Shown piece by piece: positions 10,847 through 21,084 of a stretch of 64,000 bases of DNA. The stretch comes from Pycnopodia helianthoides. Its lineage: Eukaryota; Echinodermata; Asteroidea; Forcipulatida; Asteriidae. The notes below the pieces were generated by a model. That model ran no database searches and had not been told where the DNA came from. It worked only from the letters and a program-made list of their open reading frames with translations. Position 1 is the first letter of the stretch. The number at the start of each line of letters is the position of its first letter. The DNA lies in assembly GCA_032158295.1 (NCBI GenBank), contig CM063248.1, forward strand, positions 21,787,273-21,851,272, given 5' to 3'. Both the position numbers and the translations under genes were made by a program.

Positions 10847-13800
10847 GTAAGTTAAGTATTTATCTTGTTTACCTAAACCAAACAATATTCAAATTCATTA
10901 CCCTAAATTGAAACTTCTCTTTATAGATGTTTTCGTCAAATAATTTACTAATTGTAATATACATGAAATTTCATCTGCATGACCCAACTCAAGTGACGTT
11001 ATCACCAAATGAATCTTGGCTATACGTCAATTTCCCTGTGTAGTGAGCATAAGGCAACACGCATGCTGTTACATGCTTACCACAATAATCTTTATTGGCA
11101 ATACAAAGAGATGAAGGCACAGGCGTAAATCCGGGGTGGGACATAGGATCACACCCATTACCCATCATGCAGCGAAAACAATAAGGCATAATAATGGAAA
11201 AATCATTAATTATGTTATACATAAAGTAGGTGTCAACTTGTCTCAAAATCAGTATGCATCGTGCATATTTATTCCTGAAGTTTTTGTAATGAAGCAAACT
11301 GAAGAAGAAAAAAAAATGAAGGTGCAAGTGGCCCGCCCTTTTATTTTTCGCTGACCGATTTTCGTCCAAAGAAGAGAACAAACGTAGAAAGAGAAAAACC
11401 ACTTATACAGTTTGAACTATATAGTCGTCTCAAAGGATTGTACAGAAAGGCTAACAGTTCACAAACGAGCAAAAATTCTCAACAACATAATTTACGTCGT
11501 GGTATAGAGACATTGCGATGCACTCTGATAAACCATGGTTAAACGCTCTCCATCAAATTATCGCAGAGTGACTTTTTTTTCTTTTTGAGTCTAACTAAAC
11601 AGTATTAAGGAGAGAAAACGTTCCTGGATCTACCTTTGACAACCAATAAAGTTGAAATGGCATTTCATAAGAGACATAATAAAATTATTTATCTCACATT
11701 GGTAATGTATACAAATATCAAATCCACACCCTCACTTTTCAACATGGATCTACACTAAGGATAAAGTGTATGAAGTTCAAAAACCGATTAAAGTAAAATT
11801 ACTGAAATATTTTTACTCAACTCGGGCAATGATAACAGTGGTAGAGATGAGCAGTATGGAAAATGGTTGAAGACTGGGATTGGTTGGGGTGGCGTTGTCT
11901 TAAGTGTCTGAGGAAGTTCAGGTACGCTCATGTCTAAGAAAGGAATAAATTCACATGCATTGTTTGCCACCATGATCTGCACGTAGTGGTTGGGGTGTGG
12001 GAAGGTCTAGGGGGTCACGCTGTGGTTCACTGTGTGTTGCTCTGACCTGACCAGTCACACCCTTAAAGGACGCCGCCATTGTCAACAAGTCAGCGGCTTA
12101 TTTTAGTAACAACCGGGTATTCATAACTAATGACCACATGCATCACTGAATTTCAACACACTCTTTCTATAGAGCTAGTGTTTGGTGACCTGTAAGAGTG
12201 GATTTATAATGCTGGGCTGTTTCACCTGAATGCTTTTAGGGCCAAGCCTTCCCCGCACAGACAGACAAACTAAACATTGCATTTTTAAAATTCTTGTGTG
12301 CTATTTTTTTTCTTCTAAACAAACTTAATCTGAGCCAATAGTCACCTCAGGGTTGAATTCAGATGTTACAGCTCAATAATTCCAAAGCTCCTAAAAGCCA
12401 AATAACATTTATGGAAAATGTCTTTATATTTCATAATATAGGGGGATGACCATGTTCTTATGTGCATGAAGACTGGGAACGAAACTGCCAAGTTCGAGCA
12501 TCGTTACAACAAAGGAAGGACAAATGATATTGCACAGGAAAAGGTAAGGAGTAAGAAACTACATACTCGGCCATTGGGTAGAAAGTGCGCCCTGCCCTCT
12601 TTGGCAAACTGGCAATTGGAAAGAAGTGCGGTCTGGTGGTTTCAGGAATGGGATGGGACGGGACACCAACTCGGTAATGATCGCTGTGCAGAGTGCAATG
12701 GGTGATGGGTACAGAGTTTTGTGGCCGGTTTGAAATTGAATTTACGTACCACTAGAATCAACACAAAAATTCTCAAGACTAACTAAAAAGTAAAGCCCTA
12801 TAATACTTAACAAAAATACCAACGGACAAAAGTGAGATAATCAGATGATCGTAGTTAGTTTGTAGTTTAGGTCACGGCAAAAGTACTTTAAAATTATTAC
12901 GATCTCCAAATTGTCTGATAAAATATTAAGTTAACATAATTATAATTTTCAGTTACTACTTAAATACTTGAAGGTCAAATGGGGAACGCGTATTGATTGG
13001 CTGGATGGATGCAAGTTTAATTTTCGATAATGCTAACAAATTTTATGTAATTTTGTTGATTAATACAGAATCATGGGATTACTGTGAACGAGATCAACTA
13101 CTCAGATGGTAAAGTGAGCTGTCGTCTAGAACGTAACGTCAGTGTCATGACTGGAGGAAAGTTGTTTGACGTCTCTGAAACCGATTACTACATGTTCTTC
13201 GCAAGAGGACCACTGGTCAACGGTAAGCAGTCAAACACACCAATGTCGGCTGTATACGTTAACGAGCCTGGTACATTATTGGTAATGGGGTTCATTTACA
13301 TTATTCGTGGTAGATTTTGCCATTGTGGCTCAGTGGTAAAATACAGGTATTTCAACAAAATGATGGTGAACTTTGAACGAGATGAGCTCGTAATTTAAAT
13401 CTAGACAATAAAGATTGGTTATATTGAATATTCACAAAGTAAACGGCTGACATGCTTTATATTTTTAACCAGGCGTGCCTGTTATGCACGGTGTGAATCC
13501 CACTGTGACGTCAACGAAGGTGAATTTCACTGAGATTGTGATTGTGGACACAAGTCCGATTACCGTTGATGGTGATGGCGACGACGGCCGTGACAGTGCC
13601 ACTGTCAAACAAGGAGGTAATTAGTCAATATGTATCACAGGTACCATATCAGTGGCAGATCGGTTCTGTTATAATGGTTCTAATACCGTCTCTATTTTGC
13701 AAGTGCAAAAATGAACGTCAGAGTGCCCAGTGTACTACAAGATGATATTGAACAATACAAGGACTTTAAGTTGCTCTATGATTGGACCAAAGTTGGTTCA

Positions 13801-14039
13801 ATAATGATGAAGCGCTGATCAAGGCCAAAATAAAATGTGTCTATACGGTTTCCCATTGTTATGTTACAATGCTTTTAATTGATTAAAATGTCAGGTTTTC
13901 GATGAAAATATGTCTTCGCCTTGTTCTTAAAACTAACATTCTAGTGTTTTAATATTTCTATGTTTACTTTCCAATTACAGGTTACGTGCTTGTTGTGTTC
14001 AGCATGCTGATGGGACTGATTGCCTCAAATCTGCAGTAG
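10595..14039 (+). CDS. Secreted or anchored DOMON-domain protein (FRRS1/FRRS1L-like)
   Basis: Complete five-exon gene: 10595-10846, 12442-12543, 13069-13222, 13473-13616 and 13981-14039, all in frame and encoding 236 residues. Residues 1-26 form a signal peptide (LFLIVTSMVILSAYAEY). A Cys-rich segment (CGRQQSCYMLPAECAYGTCDY) follows. The DOMON core has CDYEVVWSLSEDETKL, GWVAVGFSDDRKMGDDHV and a late FFARGPL strand. The C-terminus GYVLVVFSMLMGLIASNLQ is hydrophobic and could be a GPI-attachment signal or a single membrane anchor. DOMON domains bind haem or sugars, and FRRS1-type proteins often add cytochrome b561 helices; none are present here. The layout is closer to FRRS1L-like or stand-alone DOMON proteins. 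Function is not established. A polyadenylation motif AATAAA lies about 40 bases after the stop. Confidence 0.9.
12442..12543 (+). CDS. DOMON gene exon 2
   Basis: Residues 85-118, starting GDDHVLMCMKTGNETAKFEH. The acceptor is AATATAG and the donor GTAAGG, phase 0. GDDHV directly continues the exon 1 motif FSDDRKM, as expected for this family. Confidence 0.88.
13069..13222 (+). CDS. DOMON gene exon 3
   Basis: Residues 119-170, from NHGITVNEINYSDGKVSCRL to the FFARGPLVNG strand. The acceptor is AATACAG and the donor GTAAGC, phase 1. Confidence 0.88.
13473..13616 (+). CDS. DOMON gene exon 4
   Basis: Residues 170-218, from GVPVMHGVNPTVTSTKV to an acidic linker DGDGDDGRDSATVK. The acceptor is TTAACCAG and the donor GTAATT, phase 1. 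Confidence 0.85.
13981..14039 (+). CDS. DOMON gene exon 5 (hydrophobic tail)
   Basis: A short last exon encoding GYVLVVFSMLMGLIASNLQ and a TAG stop. The acceptor is CAATTACAG. The tail follows an acidic, small-residue linker, as GPI signals do. Confidence 0.85.
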
Positions 14040-14077
14040 AGACTTTAGGCTAAATTAGTAGCTACTGATGATAAACA

Positions 14078-14083
14078 AATAAA
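14078..14083 (+). terminator. Polyadenylation signal of the DOMON gene
   Basis: An AATAAA hexamer inside ACAAATAAAATATG, about 40 bases after the stop codon. It is the first such motif downstream. Confidence 0.5.
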
Positions 14084-16901
14084 ATATGTAATGATGCTGG
14101 ACGACTATAGATGTTGAATGACAGCAATCGAACTTTTAATTACACTTTATTGAGCAATTATTGGACACCAACCTAGTCCTAAAGGGTAGAGCCTTGGGAA
14201 TGAGATTAAATAATTCATATCTCACCGAACTATAAATCACACGTTTTACACGTTTGATTTGAAATATGTTACCTTTTTATTTTCAACATTTTATATTACC
14301 ATTATTGGTTTGACATCTTTGGTTGATCGTTTCCCATCTACGTAGAAGATTGTATTCAGTTAAGTTTTCATAATTTTTATCTATCTTGTGATCTAAGCTT
14401 GCTATATTATCCAGTTTTTTCAACTTAATCCACATTTATTTTTGGTGGTGGTAATTTTTGAAAACAAAAATTCTTAAAACAATCATTGTATAAGAAGACA
14501 ACACTTTCGTTCGTTTAATTATAGTAATTGTATGACATTTCATGAGAACTGTTGTAATTATTATAACCAGCGGCAGTCTTCGGATTTTACTTTAGATTAT
14601 GCTTTGAAGAAGTTCTCTTTTTATATAAAATACAATGATCGAATAGGACGGTTAAATAAATAAAAGGTGTCCAAGTTGTTGAACTTTACAAAACCTGCCA
14701 TTACTTTCGTTCGTTAGGATAGATTATGTTGATATTTTGAGTCCTCTGTCTTGATGGTACCAGCAAATTCAATCTTGATGTTACAGCCGTTAAAGCAGTT
14801 AGCAGGAAATGGAGGTCAGCTAAAAATAGCCAAAACACCTAAAATGCAAACAATATGAAGACAAAGCTTACGATGTATGGTTGTTGTATGTTCTGGTTAC
14901 TAGGGAACGGCACACAAGCTCAATTTTAAAATCACAGTGACATTTTAAGCAATTCAAGTTTAGACTTTAATTGCACTGTGATTATAATGGTAGGCAAACA
15001 AAAGGCTCACCATAGCACATTCAACCTCCTAACTAAGTTGCATCTGTAATGAAGTTTGTCAATCACAAATATAAGCTATCCCATTATTGGCAATACTACG
15101 TGAGAACATCACCACCCCGTATACTACAAAGTTAATAGGTAATGCATTAAATGGGGCCCAAAGAAAATTGTACACATTGATACCATTAGGCCTAAATAGT
15201 AATATACGTGACTCATGACTGCTTCATTGACATCCGTCCTCTGCCATGATTATTAGGTCTACAATTCTATACCGAAAGGCTTTGAATTTCTTTATTCCGA
15301 CGAATAAACACTTATACCAAACTATCAAGGGCACTTATCCGAGAAATCAGCGATGCGCCCTTTGTCTTATTACAAATTAATTAAAAGTTCATTAAAATGT
15401 TAGGAATTTAAAAATGATTCTACAGTGAATCTCTTCACAGTAATTATCATGGTATTTTATAAACTAACCATTTCTTAGACGCCAGAGAATTAATCCAACT
15501 TCTATAAATCCACTTATTCGTGAACCTTTTCTTGCCCCTTCCTTCGTCTACAAATTATTCGGCCGCATGCAAAGTCGGACTGTGTACCGGTACAGTCAGA
15601 CCATGCTCAGACAGTTGGTGCCAGCGTGATGTCAGGTCAGAACAACGGCTTGCCACGACGAACACAGTTGCTAAGATGCGCAAAAAAACTTAATTACCCG
15701 AGCAGGCTTGGAAAACAAAGATTGCAATCCAGAGTACGGTGTTACTATTTTGCATTGAGTATCGGGAAAGAACCCAACACATAACAATAACCTGGCATTA
15801 TGATCAAGTCCCATCAAAGAAGTTAAAGGGCTGCAACTCTTAAACAAACTCCTGTATATATGAAATTCATTTTAAAAGTACAAATATTTATCTATTGGGA
15901 CATAAAAATAAATAAATCTAATATTACCAGGCCATCGGTGAGACTCTTGAAGCTCTGTGGCATATCTCAACATCAAAGATTGGCAGATGGTAATCCAAAC
16001 CTCTTCCATCACACTGCACAGAAAATAAAATACATCTTCAGAAATCACGAATGCGTTGGTTAATACAACTGGGAGTCCTCATGTAAAATGGAAAGGACTA
16101 TAGTTGATTAGATTAACGGCAATCAAAACCAGTTGGAACCTCTTCGAAAGCAGAAAAACACAACATTTTTGTTAATCATTTTCTAGAAATGGAAATAACA
16201 CTCATTGTTCACTACGCAGCCAAAAGAAGAAGTGCACGAGTGCATCAACGCTAAACTTTGGAATGAAACGGCACCGACAGCAATAGATGTCTTGACATCA
16301 ATGGTATTCTGTTAATTTGATAATTGATTTTAATTTAACACACACAAAAAATATTCAAAGTAAAGTCCAGAGTTGAGAAGTAACAGCATGCTGATTGGCA
16401 TGCGACAACACGTTGCATGCTACAGGCTCAAAGTCTGCATCCGCTGGCACTGTGATTGCCGCACTCTCTAACAAGAGAGTATGCCAAAAAGTATGACGTG
16501 TGCTTTGATCGATCTTGGTTTGGATTGACACTTTAAAATCTGGAAAATAAAGCGTATTGCTGATATAAAGTAAGACACACTTTTACGACAGTAAACTTCA
16601 TCATTGGCAACACTCCTGAGCGAACGCGGAGTGATATAATCAAGCTGTCACATGACATTCGCACGCCCGAAGACGAATTACATCGGCAGCAATTTATCCA
16701 TTTTTCAACGATAAGATTATGTGAATGGCAACAAACTATCTGACTGCAAAAAAAGCAACAACAGAACAGTTTAGCAGTACCCCAAAAAACATCGATAAAT
16801 TTAAAAGAAGTTTACAGAACAGAGAAGTGGCGGCATTGTGCCGGCATTGATCGACTCTTGAAGCCTGAGGAATAAACGGATGTTCAACAAGGCAACAACG
16901 A
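14084..16901. other. Intergenic region, no gene seen
   Basis: About 2.8 kb between the DOMON stop and the GPCR start. Only short open frames without family resemblance were seen. The second half (16.2-16.7 kb) is less AT-rich and presumably holds the GPCR promoter and 5' untranslated region, but no core motif is clear. Confidence 0.5.
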
Positions 16902-17894
16902 ATGCAGACATTATACTTCATGATGATTTCTACTCCAAATGAAACTGCAACCAACAGTGACTCCCATACTGCAAATCAAGTGGAAATTATCATTTATGTA
17001 GTGATTTTAATTTTCGAATCAACCGTTTCCATACTCGGATGTGTTCTTGTATGTGTGACGTTTATTAGTGTCCGTACAATTAGCAGTAAACCAACAAGCA
17101 AGTTGATCGTCAATTTGGCCGTGAGTGATGCAGCGATGGGGGCTTTGGTTTTACCGTTCACTGCTTCCACTGTAGTGAACCAAGCATGGATTTTTGGTGA
17201 TGTGATGTGCCAGATACAAGGATTTATCAAAACATTCTTGAGCCAAGTACAGCGGTCCACTTTACTCGTGATCGCTGTTGACCGTCTCCTACGCATTAAG
17301 TACCGATTCGGCTACGGGAGGCGATCCCATACAATGGTATGGCCCATCCTAATTATGTGGATTATGAACATCCCTCTAGCTGTACCTCCTCTATTTGGCT
17401 GGAGTGAGTTTAAGTGGGAACCTCACAAACCATCCTGCACGGTGGACTGGTTATCCAGCCTATCCTATTCCATTACATTCCTGACTATTTTTGGTTTCAG
17501 CCTACAGGGTATGATTACGGTATGTTACATGTTGATTTTCCGGGAGGTACGTGCCAGTAGGTTGAGGGTACAAGCGGCTGTGGTAGACCGACTCGGGTCC
17601 AACATGATACCATCGCCAACAAATAGGAGAATAGCTCATTCTAACATCTTCATGACCAAAGATGAAATAGCCGTAGCTAGGACTATGATAGCCCTTGTCA
17701 TATTATCCTCCATCCTTTCACTGCCTTACATCATCTCTCACCTCATCTCATTGCTAAGGAACAGTCCACTGTCCTACCGTAATGAAATGACTACCACAAT
17801 CTTAGTGTATCTCAACAGCTGTCTCAACCCCGTCATCTACGGCGTAACTAACTCTCGGTTTCGACAAGGATTTAAAACGGTAGTTCGGTGGTAA
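16902..17894 (+). CDS. Intronless class A (rhodopsin-family) GPCR, atypical
   Basis: A single-exon frame of 330 residues with seven hydrophobic segments and an N-glycosylation site at Asn13. Conserved: Asp76 in TM2 (LAVSDAA), the disulfide pair Cys103/Cys179, Trp153 in TM4, Pro275 in TM6 and NPVIY (309-313) in TM7. Unusual: the TM1 Asn (position 1.50) is Cys47 (LGCVLV), DRY is DRL (127-129), the TM6 Trp of CWxP is missing (ILSLPY) and TM5 lacks its usual Pro. The second extracellular loop PPLFGWSEFKWEPHKPSC resembles opsins and GPR161. The opsin retinal-lysine position is Tyr303, so it should not form a chromophore bond. Several Met codons are possible starts; the first in the frame was taken. 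The C-tail is very short. The ligand is unknown. Confidence 0.9.
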   Translation: MQTLYFMMISTPNETATNSDSHTANQVEIIIYVVILIFESTVSILGCVLVCVTFISVRTISSKPTSKLIVNLAVSDAAMGALVLPFTASTVVNQAWIFGDVMCQIQGFIKTFLSQVQRSTLLVIAVDRLLRIKYRFGYGRRSHTMVWPILIMWIMNIPLAVPPLFGWSEFKWEPHKPSCTVDWLSSLSYSITFLTIFGFSLQGMITVCYMLIFREVRASRLRVQAAVVDRLGSNMIPSPTNRRIAHSNIFMTKDEIAVARTMIALVILSSILSLPYIISHLISLLRNSPLSYRNEMTTTILVYLNSCLNPVIYGVTNSRFRQGFKTVVRW

Positions 17895-18727
17895 ATTACT
17901 TTGAGAAAAAAGGAAGAACAAAACTTTTTTAGAATAATCATTGACAAAGAAGATATTCTAATTACATGATGTATGAGTAAATAAATAAATACAAACAAAA
18001 TAAATACAAATAACTTTTGTTTTAAGAACGAGTATAAGTAGTTATTTGTGTACCTACATGTATTGAGTCTGCAGTGCTGTTTCAATGGATCTTGGAACAA
18101 GTACAAAAACAGCATCATTGTAAGTGACAAATACAACATTTTATTTCCGAAACATTGATTTAATACAAGTATAACCAAACATTAATTTAAATGTAAATGT
18201 TGTTGTACATAAGAATGGTATGAAATATTGTTCCAATTATAATTAAGAATGTATCCAACGTTTTTTAAACCTCTATCAAAATGGGAACAAATGCATAAAA
18301 ACTGACCATTTAAATGACCAATCTACAAAAACACTTGGCATATGTGTTGTTAATAGTTATTTTTCAATTTAGAACAAGTAAAAACAATTAAACGTATTTT
18401 ACTATAATGTTTGTAGATGTTGTTGTTCCAAACGTGTTACATTTTAATTCTAAGGTTTTAACAGTAGCTGCATCGTGCGTTTTCAGCATTACTTTCGGTA
18501 ATTTAGTATTTATTATAAAACATCCACGTTTGTAATGGTTAATTGAGAACATTGGAATTCTTTATATCCTTATAAATTAAATTGTACATGTATATTGTAG
18601 CTATTTAAACATTAATTTGCCTGGGCCTTGTAACGATTCACACAATCATTGACACTACCTATTAAACCAAACATTACAGAAAGTTTACAGCACATATCAA
18701 ATGCTGCCCTCTATAGAGCATTTGATG
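17895..18727. other. GPCR 3' flank
   Basis: AT-rich sequence with several AATAAA-like motifs (for example AATAAATAAATAC near 17980) that could end the GPCR transcript. No further coding signal was seen. Confidence 0.4.
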
Positions 18728-19064
18728 TTAAAGGCCCTGTACACTATTGGTAAGATCGAAAAACACGATGTTCACAGATTCACACATAACTTACATGATT
18801 TAGAGTAAGTAATGGTAGAAAGGGTTCCTTAAAATATTTCTGCCTAAAATGCTTTCGTTTCTGAGAAACGAGTAAAACAATAGTAATTATCGCGCGCGAT
18901 AATTTGAAAAAACAGAAAACACATAAGATCTCTTTTCACTATTTTGACCTCGATGACCAATTGAGCTCAAATTTTCACAGGTTTGTTTGTTCATGCATAT
19001 GTTGAATCACACAACATGTGGACACTGATTTTGAGCCGTTACCAAAAGTGTACAATACCTTTAA
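18728..19064. mobile_element. TTAA-flanked MITE, copy B
   Basis: Starts TTAAAGGCCCTGTACACT and ends GTGTACAATACCTTTAA. It carries the internal motif TTATCGCGCGCGATAA and the block CAAATTTTCACAGGTTTGTT shared with other copies. It is the inverted relative of copy D at 27.6 kb. Confidence 0.8.
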
Positions 19065-19453
19065 AGGGAAGGAATACGATTGGTAATCGCTCTAAAAAAT
19101 TATGACAATAAAAACTTACTTGGTTAGAAGTACAGCAACTTTCGATAGTATAAAGCATTTTGAGAAATATTTCAATTTAAAATAATGTCAATATGGAAAA
19201 AGATGTCAGTTTTTATCCCCAAAAATTTGAATCTGAGAAACGTTTCAGAAACGTTTCTCATCTTGTGTATTCCTATTAGGAATTATTCTTCATGCGTGGA
19301 CATAACCGCTCCAGATTTTTTGCGATATCTCAAAAACGCTACCACCTTTTGAAATGAAATTATCACAGGTTAGTTTTATTGTATATATCTACATTTATAC
19401 AGGATTAAAACAACCGGACGGTTCCAAAAACCAAAGGTATACTTTGCCTTTAA
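19061..19453. mobile_element. TTAA-flanked MITE, copy C, abutting copy B
   Basis: Begins at the same TTAA (19061-19064) that ends copy B and finishes at TTAA 19450-19453. The left end is TTAAAGGGAAGGAATACG. The right end CCTTTAAC lies near an inverted counterpart. A central palindrome GAGAAACGTTTCAGAAACG closes a hairpin. It is a divergent member of the same TTAA class. Confidence 0.65.
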
Positions 19454-20182
19454 CACAGATCCAAATGAATTTCATTCTTGTTCTAAAGCATTTTGTAGAA
19501 ATTTCTACATAAGTACAATTTTGTTTTGACATTAAATGGTCTAAATAAATTTGACTTCTAAACTTCACTAGTTTTATTTCACATAATTTTATAATAAGTT
19601 GATGTTATTATTGCATACAATGTACATATATATGCATTGCATTATAATTATTGTTTTAAGTGTTGAGATAGAGTTGGGATTTAACACATAATCTAAGTCA
19701 TGAAATAGTTCCTCTGGTGTTTTCCCAAAACTTATTATTTAATTTATATCAACATTAAAGGTGGAGATCTTTCGGTGAAACTGTTGTAAAAAAAATAATA
19801 AAGCCTCCCAGGTCGAAAGTTACACCATTTGTAAAAAGATTGGATTCATAAAAATACAAAAATGAAGGGGGACGAAACGTACCATAGCAATGAAATCAAC
19901 AGATACATAAATAAAACAATCTAAATAATAAAGCACCATATATACATGTGTATGCATTTGTATGATATGAATAACAAAATACTCTTTTTGATCAGGAATT
20001 CTAACTTTGGCTCAAATCTGGCCCTAGACTTTTGATTCAGTCTTAGTGGTAGCATTTCAGTAAAGCTGATCATGTGTTTTGTAATTTTTTAGTACTGATT
20101 TCAGGGACAGATCTTAGTTCAACTATTATACATGCTTGGTCTCTCTCAAATAAATAAATAAAATAATTAGTACATTTATTTA

Positions 20183-20229
20183 TGTGTGTGTGTGTGTGCT
20201 TGTGTGTGTGTGTGTATGTGTGTGTGTAT
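20183..20229. repeat. (TG)n microsatellite
   Basis: A run of TG dinucleotides with a few interruptions. Confidence 0.9.
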
Positions 20230-20797
20230 GGGTAATAAAAATAACAAATCTGTGAATAAAATATTATACAGGTATACTCCAAGACTGGAATAATTTCATT
20301 TTCTTTTGGACAAACAATAGAGCTAATTAAGGTTAAGTTTTATTTGTTTTAACCAGCAATTTACAGGACTGCAAGGGCAGGTTTGGAGAATGTAAAGGGC
20401 GCCCTCAACAGTCCATAGAGTGATGATACTGCTGTGGTCCTTCCTTCCCACATCTCAGTGCCACAGTCATACTTTGAGGGGTGTAAAACATGCTAGACAC
20501 CAGCCTTTGCATTGCTGAGCTACTTAGTGATGCATCTTTTGACTTTTTGGTTGGTGTCATGGAAAATGTATAACAGGATATGAATTGAGTCCTTTAAAAT
20601 GTACCAATGCTTTATCTTAGTCTTTGTTTTGAAATCCTATGCCAACTTTTGCTAAATTTAACTTGACTCATTTTGTTTTATTTGACACATTAAACACAAG
20701 AACCAAGTTTAGAGGCTGCTGTCCCTATATGCAAGGTCTTCATTAAAGTTAACACTACAGTAAATCTAACTTCACAGAGAATGTTTAATTTCAACTT

Positions 20798-20878
20798 GCC
20801 CTTTTGTGACAGGTTTAGGGTACAGGTGAATTTACAGCCTTGAAATTCACCTGTACCCTAAACCTGTCACAAAAAGGC
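20798..20878. repeat. Near-perfect 36-bp hairpin next to the MFSD6-like stop
   Basis: The arms 20798-20833 and 20843-20878 are inverted copies with one mismatch, around a 9-base loop. On the minus strand it starts 11 bases after the MFSD6-like stop codon, so it would fold at the very start of the 3' untranslated region. It could be a foldback insertion or a functional RNA structure. Confidence 0.9.
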
Positions 20879-20889
20879 GATAATTGAAT

Positions 20890-21084
20890 CTATACCATAG
20901 TTTGCTTGCCCTTGTTACTATGATCTTCACAATGATCAACAGACTCTTCACCAAGTACTGGTGGTCGACCTTCTGTCATCTCCAAAACTTCTTGTCCAAG
21001 AGCTGGGAGGCGATCCTCCATAGTCAGTAGCTTAGACAAACTTGAGCTGCCTGGAGAGGTGCTGTCCTCATCGTCTGGGGAATC
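20890..21084 (-). CDS. MFSD6-like coding exon 5 (last)
   Basis: Encodes the last 64 residues, starting DSPDDEDSTSPGSSSLSKLL, and the TAG stop. The acceptor is TTACAAAG. It is acidic and Ser-rich and probably cytosolic. Confidence 0.75.
   Translation of the reverse strand, partial: DSPDDEDSTSPGSSSLSKLLTMEDRLPALGQEVLEMTEGRPPVLGEESVDHCEDHSNKGKQTMV

Noticed and set aside
10989..11402. A 137-codon minus-strand open frame
   Set aside because: It falls in the first intron of the DOMON gene. The translation is low-complexity (Phe runs) with no recognised domain.
16902..17894. A visual opsin
   Set aside because: The retinal-binding lysine position in TM7 is Tyr303, and the TM6 Trp is missing.
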